Positions 13,482 to 19,734 of a DNA stretch of 19,734 nt are shown here, piece by piece; position 1 is the stretch's first letter, and the number at the start of each line of letters is the position of its first letter. Source of the stretch: JASFTV01 sp050050615 (lineage in GTDB: Bacteria > Desulfobacterota > DSM-4660 > Desulfatiglandales > HGW-15); contig JASFTV010000021.1 in assembly GCA_050050615.1 (NCBI GenBank), forward strand, positions 1 to 19,734, written 5' to 3'. A program made the translations under genes and the position numbers. The notes beneath the pieces were generated by a model. The model saw only the letters and a program-made list of their open reading frames with translations, made no database searches and had not been told where the DNA came from.

Positions 13482-16340
13482 ATGAACAAGAAATTAGTCC
13501 TTATAGGATGCGGGATCATCGCTCTCCTATTGCTTTGGACAGGTGTTTCAATCTATCCTGATTGGCTGTGGTTCAAAAATCTAGGCTTTTCGCCAGTTTT
13601 CTGGACCATGCTTTTGAGTAAATTCGGGTTCGGTTCGGTGGTTTGGCTGCTTTTGATTCTTCTAATAAGCCTCAACCTTTACGCGGCCAAACGGCTAAAC
13701 CCGGGCGACGGCCGAGGCGTGGTGTTCAAAGCTGCGGAGGGTTATACTTCCCAACTCGGCCTTTCAGGCAGGACCTTAAACACGCTCCTCATCGCTTTTG
13801 TTCTGATTCTTAGCTTTACTGTTGCGTCAAAGAGCTCCTACCGGTGGGATATGGTTCTGCGCTATCTATATCAGCAACCTTTTGGCAGCACGGATCCTAT
13901 TTTTAGCCGGGACATCGGTTTCTATCTGTTCTCTCTTCCCTTTTACGTTTTCGTCCGAAACGGGTTATTGATTCTTTTCGTTTTGGCTGGTCTGGTCACG
14001 ATGGGTTGGTATCTGAAAAATGGTGCGCTTCAAATAGAGGGTGAATTCAGTCAAGCGGAGGGCGCCCCACCCTCTTTACCTAAGATCTCCGTTGCACCCA
14101 AAGCCAAGAAGCACCTTATTTTCTTGGGAGGCATCATTGTCGTACTCTTGGCCTGGGGTTATCATCTGAAGGTGTATGGAATCTTATATTCTACCCAGGG
14201 ACCTGCTTTCGGTGCCAGCTATACCGATGTCCACATCAAGGTCCTGGCCTACAGGCTTCTGATTATTGTCTCCCTGGGCTTTGCCTTCGTGCTTTTTTTC
14301 AACGCCTTCAGGTTCAGGAGGAAACTGATCTGGGTAAGTGGAGGCATTTGGCTAGGGGCTGTGTTGGTGTTTGCGACCGTGCTCCCCATGGCGGTACAAA
14401 AATTGGTGGTTAAGCCCAATGAATTGGCCAAAGAATCACCCTACATCGCTTACAACATTGATTACACCCGTAATGCCTATAATCTGGACAGGATAAAAGA
14501 AGTCGACTTTGAAGTTCATGACAGATTAAGTGCGGAGGAGATCAAGAGGCATGATGTAACGATTCAGAATGTCAGGATCTGGGACGAGCGTCCTTTACTC
14601 AAGACCTACAGGCAGATTCAAACCATACGGCTATATTACGACTTTAACAATGTGGACGTCGATCGCTATCTGATCAATGACCAATATCGACAGGTTATGT
14701 TGGCCGCCCGGGAGTTGGTTGTCAATCAACTTCCTCCCCAGGCAAACACCTGGGTCAATAGACACCTCATCTATACCCACGGTTACGGATTGGCGTCGAG
14801 CCCGGTCAATGAAGTGACCACCGAGGGACTGCCCCGCCTCTTGATCAAAGACCTGCCGCCTTCCTTTGAGCCTGACCTGAAGATAGAGCGCCCCGAGGTC
14901 TATTACGGAGAAAGAACGGAGGAGTATGTTCTTGTCAGAACGAAGACCAAGGAATTTGATTACCCCAAGGGGGACAAGAATGTCTACACCATCTATCAGG
15001 GGAGGGGAGGGGTCCCCATCAGATCTTTTTTCAGAAGGCTTTTGTTTGCCGTTGAGTTTTTTGATCCCCAGATACTGTTTACCACCTATTTAAGCCCGGA
15101 GAGTCGAATCATGTATAACCGGCGGATTCGCATACGGGCCGGTTTGATTGCCCCATTTCTCGATTATGACGGTGATCCGTACCTGGTTGTCTCCGAGGGA
15201 AAGCTCTATTGGATTCAGGACGCCTACACGACCTCTGATATGTACCCTTACTCGCGCCGGTCTTATGGCCGTTTTGGCAATAAGAGCGTGAACTACATCC
15301 GGAATTCGGTCAAGGTAACAATCGATGCCTATAATGGGGACGTCGTTTTCTACATGATTGATGAAAAAGATCCCATTGCCAAGACCTATTCGAAGATATT
15401 CCCTGATCTATTTAAGCCCTTCAATGAAATGCCTGCTGATCTGAAAAAGCACATCCGGTACCCGAAGGACTTCTTCAAAGTCCAGGTGGATACATACACG
15501 AAATATCACATGGAAGATGCCCAGGTCTTCTATAACCAGGAAGACCTCTGGCAAATTCCTGATGAGATGTACGGTGATAGCCGACAAGAAATGGAACCCT
15601 ACTATATCATCATAAAACTACCGGAAGAGGAGAAGGAGGAGTTTCTATTGATGCTCCCTTTCACCCCTTCCAAGAAGGATAATATGATTGGCTGGCTGGC
15701 GGCCAGAAGTGACCTGCCCCACTACGGAAATCTGATCGTCTACAAATTACCCAAGGAAAAACTGGTCTATGGACCGATGCAGATTGAGGCCAGGGTGGAT
15801 CAGCAAACGGAGATCTCCCGGGAGTTGAGCTTATGGGGTCAGAGAGGTTCCAGAGTCATCAGGGGCAATCTCCTGGCCATCCCCATCGGTGATACATTTA
15901 TCTACGTGGAGCCGGTTTACCTGGAAGCAAAACAGGAAGAAAGCGAAGTGCCCCCAACAGGATCTCCTCAACGTAGAGGTTTTGGAAGATCCCGGGGAGC
16001 AAGTGGGCCAGGTCCTTCCCGGCAGGAGAAATCAAGAGCCGCTGCCTTACCGGAACTTAAGAGGGTTATTGTCGCTTTTGGCAATCGTTTGGTTATGGAG
16101 GAAAACCTTGACAGGGCCCTAGCGAGCGTGTTGGAGGAGCGAGTGTTGCCCAAACCATTGGCTGCCCCGTCTATCCCTGAAACTCGGGATATTTCTAACC
16201 TAGGCGTTTTGGCCCTGGAACACTATAACAAGGCCAAAGACTACTTGCGCCAGGGGAATTGGGCTGAGTACGGAAGGGAACTGGAAGACCTAGAGAGAAT
16301 CCTCAAGAAAATGGCCAGAATGAAGGAGGAAGAGAAATAA
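13482..16340 (+). CDS. UPF0182 family (COG1615) large membrane protein, 952 aa
   Basis: Length and layout match UPF0182: seven membrane helices in the first third (about 5-24, 48-68, 101-116, 146-175, 211-230, 256-275, 285-304), then a very large extracytoplasmic part. Family hallmarks include Y-P-D-W-L-W-F-K-N-L-G near residue 25, K-P-N-E-L-x-x-E-x-P-Y-I-x-x-N-I at 311-326, and A-R-E-L in the following domain. Near residues 820-845 is a Gly/Arg/Ser/Pro-rich linker, then a helical C-terminus ending in Lys/Glu. Its biochemical role is unknown in any organism I can name. A good GGGGAG lies eight bases before the ATG. It is the first gene of a likely operon with the DUF4384 protein (25-base gap) and the cyclase. 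Confidence 0.95.
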   Translation: MNKKLVLIGCGIIALLLLWTGVSIYPDWLWFKNLGFSPVFWTMLLSKFGFGSVVWLLLILLISLNLYAAKRLNPGDGRGVVFKAAEGYTSQLGLSGRTLNTLLIAFVLILSFTVASKSSYRWDMVLRYLYQQPFGSTDPIFSRDIGFYLFSLPFYVFVRNGLLILFVLAGLVTMGWYLKNGALQIEGEFSQAEGAPPSLPKISVAPKAKKHLIFLGGIIVVLLAWGYHLKVYGILYSTQGPAFGASYTDVHIKVLAYRLLIIVSLGFAFVLFFNAFRFRRKLIWVSGGIWLGAVLVFATVLPMAVQKLVVKPNELAKESPYIAYNIDYTRNAYNLDRIKEVDFEVHDRLSAEEIKRHDVTIQNVRIWDERPLLKTYRQIQTIRLYYDFNNVDVDRYLINDQYRQVMLAARELVVNQLPPQANTWVNRHLIYTHGYGLASSPVNEVTTEGLPRLLIKDLPPSFEPDLKIERPEVYYGERTEEYVLVRTKTKEFDYPKGDKNVYTIYQGRGGVPIRSFFRRLLFAVEFFDPQILFTTYLSPESRIMYNRRIRIRAGLIAPFLDYDGDPYLVVSEGKLYWIQDAYTTSDMYPYSRRSYGRFGNKSVNYIRNSVKVTIDAYNGDVVFYMIDEKDPIAKTYSKIFPDLFKPFNEMPADLKKHIRYPKDFFKVQVDTYTKYHMEDAQVFYNQEDLWQIPDEMYGDSRQEMEPYYIIIKLPEEEKEEFLLMLPFTPSKKDNMIGWLAARSDLPHYGNLIVYKLPKEKLVYGPMQIEARVDQQTEISRELSLWGQRGSRVIRGNLLAIPIGDTFIYVEPVYLEAKQEESEVPPTGSPQRRGFGRSRGASGPGPSRQEKSRAAALPELKRVIVAFGNRLVMEENLDRALASVLEERVLPKPLAAPSIPETRDISNLGVLALEHYNKAKDYLRQGNWAEYGRELEDLERILKKMARMKEEEK

Positions 16341-16365
16341 CAAAAACTTAAGAACGGAGTAAGCC

Positions 16366-17073
16366 ATGAAAACGGTAAGCCGCGTCATCGTGATTTTAAC
16401 ACTGGTGGCTTTAGCCCTTACGTTCACTGTCCGTACAAGACCCGCGACTGCTCAGGAACGGAAGAAGCAGGATCAAAACATCCGTTTTCTCTGGGCCTTC
16501 GGGGCCATAGAAAAGGGGGAAGGCGAACCAAAGGTTATCCCCGTCAAACGTGACATGGCCCTGAAATCAGGCGACCTGATCAAGTTTTTTCTGAAATTGG
16601 AAAACAAGTGTTTTGTTTATGTCATCTATCACAGCTCGCAGGGTGAAGTTAGCGTGTTGTTTCCATACCGTTTCGAGAACTTGATCAAAGGTTACCAACC
16701 GCCGGCACAATGCTATATCCCGCAGGGCAATGAATGGTTTGAGTTAGATGAAAATATCGGGCAGGAAACGTTCTATTTGCTCGCCTCGGCAAAGCGCCTG
16801 CGCGGACTGGAAGAGCTCATCAACAAGTATGAAACGGCCGATCCGGGAAGGAAACAAGAACTTGTCAAAACAGTCCTCACAGAAATTCGCAGGCTGAGAT
16901 GGGAAAATCGAAAGTTCAAGACGTATGCAGAGAGGCCTGTAACCACCATGGGGAACCTTCGAGGAAGGAAGAAAGTGGAAGCAGGGGGTTACCCGGATGT
17001 GGCAAGCGAAGCGGTTGAGATTTCCGGTGAGAATTTCTACAGCAGGGCTTTTACGATTGATCACCAGCAGTAA
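16366..17073 (+). CDS. Exported DUF4384-domain protein, 235 aa
   Basis: The N-terminus has K-T-V-S-R, a hydrophobic core and A-T-A-Q-E, a clear signal peptide cut near residue 29. Residues about 60-145 match the DUF4384 pattern: L-K-S-G-D-L-I-K-F-F-L, C-F-V-Y-V-I-Y, V-S-V-L-F-P, then G-N-E-W-F-E-L-D-E-N-I-G-Q-E-T-F-Y-L-L-A-S. DUF4384 modules are often attached to, or next to, caspase-like proteases, kinases and other signalling proteins; their role is not settled. The C-terminal 90 residues are helical and charged. The start has CGGAG six bases upstream. The 3' end overlaps the cyclase gene by 77 bases, which suggests coupled translation and a shared job, perhaps sensing in the periplasm. Confidence 0.9.
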   Translation: MKTVSRVIVILTLVALALTFTVRTRPATAQERKKQDQNIRFLWAFGAIEKGEGEPKVIPVKRDMALKSGDLIKFFLKLENKCFVYVIYHSSQGEVSVLFPYRFENLIKGYQPPAQCYIPQGNEWFELDENIGQETFYLLASAKRLRGLEELINKYETADPGRKQELVKTVLTEIRRLRWENRKFKTYAERPVTTMGNLRGRKKVEAGGYPDVASEAVEISGENFYSRAFTIDHQQ

Positions 17074-19408
17074 GGGAAAATTACGAACTTCGATTTTTTT
17101 GATCTTGTGCTCATTCGTAGCAGCACACCTCTGCTTTTGGCTTCTGCCCGACGTTTTTGGGATATGGAATAGCCAAGCAGTGGACCAGCTCTTCGTCTTT
17201 CAATCATCTTCAGAGAAGCTTCGCCCAACCTATGACAATACCATCGTGCACGTGGATCTCAACAACACCACGCTAAGGCGCCTCAAAAACCACTATCTGA
17301 ACCGAGCCCATTTTGCCCAGGTGACCCGAAATCTTGCCTCCATGGGTGTATCTGCCCAGGTTTACGATTTCATATTTGCCGCACGATTAGACGAGGAGAA
17401 AGACGAGGTCCTGATCGAGGCCACGCGTGAGGCGGCTCATGTCTACTTTGGCTTGGCTTTTGAATTGTGGCAGGAAGAGCAGTTACGGCAAAGACAAAGA
17501 GACCGGCCACATGCAGTGCCATATCTTGATCGGACAAAATGGCATCTGAAACTGGAAGGGGACCCGCGGGCATTCTATGTTGGCGCGAACCCGTTGAGCA
17601 CCTTTTCTGAACTGGCCTCTGTATCCAAAGGCCTGGGTTCCTTAAGCGTAAAGTTTGATCGGGATGGCGTTCTTCGTCGGGTTCCCCTGATCGTGCGCTA
17701 CAACGAGGCCTTCTACCCCACTTTACCTTTCCGAGTCATCTGCGATTATCTCAACGTCCCTCCAGAAAAGATCCTTGTTAAACCCGGGCAGAGTATGACA
17801 CTGAAAGAGGCGCGAAGTCCTGGTGATAATGAGCCTCATGATGTTGTGATCCCCATTGATCAGTCCGGCAATATGATCATCAGTTACATCGGCCCGTGGG
17901 GACAGATGGACCACTATAACTTTGCCGATATTCTACTGGCCTCAAATGATCGCGTTGAATTGGAGATGTGGAGAAAAGAGCTGAGAGGCAAGATCGTGGT
18001 TATCTCAGATGTTTCCACCGGATCTTCCGATGTGGGACCGGTTCCAACCGATGCCAATTTTCCTCTGAGTGGCGTTCATGCCAATATTATGCACGGTATC
18101 TTGACGGAATCCTTTCTCAGAGAACTTTCTGCTGTAGAGATGCTCATAGCCGAGGGGGTGCTCTTGGCCATTGTTTTTCTCCTCTCAGCCCGCTTCACAT
18201 CCCTCACCTTTTCGCTTGGAACGCTATTGCTGGCGGGCGTCTATGTTGGCACCGTGAGTGTAGGGTTCTTTTACGGACATGTCATTTTTCATATTGTGCG
18301 CCCACTTCTTATGACTGTGTTTGCCGTGGTCTCCGTCGTGGTCTATCGCTATATCCACGAGGAAAAGGAGAAGATGCAGAGCCTTCGCCAACGCGATTTT
18401 ATTCGTGAGACCTTTGGCCGGTACTTGAGCAATGAAGTGGTAGAAGAACTGCTTGGGTCGCCTGGCGGTTTGGAAATGGGCGGGGAAATCCGGGAGGTGA
18501 CCTTCCTGGTCTCTGACCTGCGTGGGTTTACAGCACTTTCAGCGAGGCTTTCTCCCCAGGAGGTCATCAACATCCTCAATCGTTGTCTGGAACGGATGGT
18601 GGGAATCATTGCGCGGTATCGAGGGACCGTCAATGAAATTGAAGGAGATGGGATACTCGCCTTTTTTGGCGCACCCCTTGTTGGCAGCGACGACGAGCAA
18701 CGCGCTGTTGCATGCGCCATTGAAATGCAGAACGCGGTGGTGGAGATCAACACAGAGCAAAGGCGACTGAACCTTCCTGAGTTGGCCATGGGTATCGGAA
18801 TCAACAGCGGCGAGGTCGTCGTTGGAAATATCGGTTCGAAAGAGCGGGCAAAATACAGTGCTATAGGCAGCCCGATCAATACCGCTTATCGCGTTGAATC
18901 CTATACCGTTGGCGGACAGATCCTGATCAGCCCTACCACCTATGCAAAGGTAAAACCATGGGTACACGTTCAAGGGAGGATGGAGGTCCAATTTAAGGGC
19001 CTCGACCACTCGGTAACCCTGTATGACGTGGCAGGGATAGGGGGAACGTATCAAGTATCTCTGCCTGAGAAAGCGGTTGTTCCGTTCATCAAGCTTGAGC
19101 CTCCAGTTTCGATCACCTGCTATCCCTTGGAAGGCAAAACCGTATCAGGGGCATCCATTTCGGGCCGTATCACACGTTTTGGGGAGTCGGCCGTTGAAGT
19201 CTCCATGGAGGAACGGGTGGCGGTGCACGCTAATCTCAAGGTCCTCCTGGCGGCGGAGGAGGGCCCAGGACTGGCTGAAGGGTATGCCAAGGTGGTATCC
19301 ATTGAGCCACCGGAGGCCTCTTCATCTCAGTACAGAGTCCGCCTGGAATTTACCTGGCTTCCCGAGGATGTAAAAGCGTTTCTGGAAACAAGGCGTTCCG
19401 TGACATAG
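16997..19408 (+). CDS. CHASE2 sensor - class III adenylate/guanylate cyclase, 803 aa
   Basis: A membrane helix at about 30-51 is followed by a periplasmic CHASE2 domain (about 55-375), then three helices (about 380-397, 402-425, 430-451). A short coiled linker leads to a class III cyclase domain (about 497-660). Metal-binding Asp507 (V-S-D-L-R-G-F) and Asp551 (E-G-D-G-I-L) are present, as are the transition-state residues Asn628 and Arg632 (I-N-T-A-Y-R-V-E). The purine-selecting position usually Lys in adenylate cyclases is Glu547, and the second is Ser621, so the product (cAMP or cGMP) is open. The last 100 residues resemble a PilZ-type barrel but lack the c-di-GMP motif. The start is ATG 16997 (AGGGGG eight bases upstream, 77-base overlap); TTG 17057, with AGGG nine bases upstream, is an alternative. 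Confidence 0.94.
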   Translation: MWQAKRLRFPVRISTAGLLRLITSSKGKLRTSIFLILCSFVAAHLCFWLLPDVFGIWNSQAVDQLFVFQSSSEKLRPTYDNTIVHVDLNNTTLRRLKNHYLNRAHFAQVTRNLASMGVSAQVYDFIFAARLDEEKDEVLIEATREAAHVYFGLAFELWQEEQLRQRQRDRPHAVPYLDRTKWHLKLEGDPRAFYVGANPLSTFSELASVSKGLGSLSVKFDRDGVLRRVPLIVRYNEAFYPTLPFRVICDYLNVPPEKILVKPGQSMTLKEARSPGDNEPHDVVIPIDQSGNMIISYIGPWGQMDHYNFADILLASNDRVELEMWRKELRGKIVVISDVSTGSSDVGPVPTDANFPLSGVHANIMHGILTESFLRELSAVEMLIAEGVLLAIVFLLSARFTSLTFSLGTLLLAGVYVGTVSVGFFYGHVIFHIVRPLLMTVFAVVSVVVYRYIHEEKEKMQSLRQRDFIRETFGRYLSNEVVEELLGSPGGLEMGGEIREVTFLVSDLRGFTALSARLSPQEVINILNRCLERMVGIIARYRGTVNEIEGDGILAFFGAPLVGSDDEQRAVACAIEMQNAVVEINTEQRRLNLPELAMGIGINSGEVVVGNIGSKERAKYSAIGSPINTAYRVESYTVGGQILISPTTYAKVKPWVHVQGRMEVQFKGLDHSVTLYDVAGIGGTYQVSLPEKAVVPFIKLEPPVSITCYPLEGKTVSGASISGRITRFGESAVEVSMEERVAVHANLKVLLAAEEGPGLAEGYAKVVSIEPPEASSSQYRVRLEFTWLPEDVKAFLETRRSVT

Positions 19409-19411
19409 GCA

Positions 19412-19438
19412 GGGCCAGACCTTGACAGGCTGTTGCCC
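19412..19438 (+). terminator. Hairpin just after the cyclase gene
   Basis: GGGC-CAG-a-CCT pairs with AGG-CTG-tt-GCCC around TGAC, a ten-pair stem with small bulges, four bases past the stop codon. No T-run follows, so it may be a factor-dependent end, an mRNA stabiliser, or an attenuating structure before the next gene. Confidence 0.45.
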
Positions 19439-19581
19439 AAATCACCGGGAGCGTCCTTGCTGAAGGCCGCTTGATACCTTTTCTTCTGCGGGAGTACTTG
19501 AGCAGGGCAAAGGAGGGTAGTTTGTCAAGACTCAAGCGCTAACGCCGTCTCTTGATCCATCGGTTCCCCAGGATAGAAGGC

Positions 19582-19734
19582 ATGAACGCGTTCAGAATCA
19601 GGAAAAAGAGGGAAATAGACCGACCACGGATCGTTCGTGCTGTGATGTGTTTTACATTCGTTTTAGGGTCGTTGTTGATTATCTGTGTGGCAACAGGGGC
19701 CAAATTATTCACCTTTAAACATGTTTTGATCTTC
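19582..19734 (+). CDS. Membrane-anchored protein, N-terminal fragment (runs off the window)
   Basis: ATG at 19582 has AGGA eight bases upstream and opens a frame that stays open for 51 codons to the end of the window. The peptide begins M-N-A-F-R-I-R-K-K-R, strongly basic, and has a hydrophobic stretch at about 20-39 (V-R-A-V-M-C-F-T-F-V-L-G-S-L-L-I-I-C-V-A). It is a signal anchor or signal peptide, with Ala/Thr/Gly after it. It lies 173 bases after the cyclase gene on the same strand, so it may belong to the same unit. The rest of the protein is outside the window and no family can be named. Confidence 0.6.
   Translation, partial: MNAFRIRKKREIDRPRIVRAVMCFTFVLGSLLIICVATGAKLFTFKHVLIF

Overview
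The window looks like a chromosomal segment of a Gram-negative bacterium with many envelope and signalling proteins. A Deltaproteobacterium (Desulfobacterota-like) is my best guess. The basis is an MJ0042-type zinc-ribbon membrane protein, a UPF0182 giant membrane protein, a CHASE2-type nucleotide cyclase, an orphan radical SAM enzyme, and intergenic regions full of GC-rich repeats and stem-loops. This assignment is inference; no rRNA or marker gene is present, and I see no tRNA, rRNA, CRISPR array or transposase gene.

Left part, minus strand (about 0.1-7.8 kb). Two gene groups are read leftward. The first is a tight three-gene set: a 305-aa protein I do not recognise, a CHAT-domain caspase-like protease with an intact His/Cys dyad, and a 753-aa TPR protein containing three near-identical 102-aa units. 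Gaps are 18 and 15 bases, so they are probably one transcript and one functional module (protease, scaffold, unknown partner). About 700 bases of repeat-rich non-coding DNA separate this set from a second two-gene unit: an exported protein of unknown role and a zinc-ribbon/transmembrane/periplasmic protein, with a good sigma70-like promoter about 140 bases upstream.

Middle (about 7.8-12.0 kb). The strand switches here and genes are read rightward. The non-coding DNA carries a GC-rich repeat in three same-orientation copies (about 8.1, 9.6 and 11.9 kb) and a cluster of strong stem-loops at 8.15-8.25 kb. Between the copies lie a zinc-dependent medium-chain alcohol dehydrogenase, with its own promoter and an operator-like inverted repeat, and a cytoplasmic ChaN/Tiki-like protein with a long unassigned C-terminal half and a very AT-rich upstream tract.

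Right part (about 12.0-19.7 kb). A B12-binding-type radical SAM protein is followed by a likely operon: UPF0182 membrane protein, exported DUF4384 protein, and a CHASE2-transmembrane-class III nucleotide cyclase whose start overlaps the DUF4384 gene. A further membrane-anchored protein begins at 19582 and runs off the end. The last genes look like an envelope-sensing and second-messenger unit.

The most interesting parts are the CHAT/TPR/unknown triad with its recently duplicated TPR block, the repeat and stem-loop system between genes, and the DUF4384-CHASE2 cyclase pair. In the cyclase, the purine-selecting position carries Glu instead of Lys.
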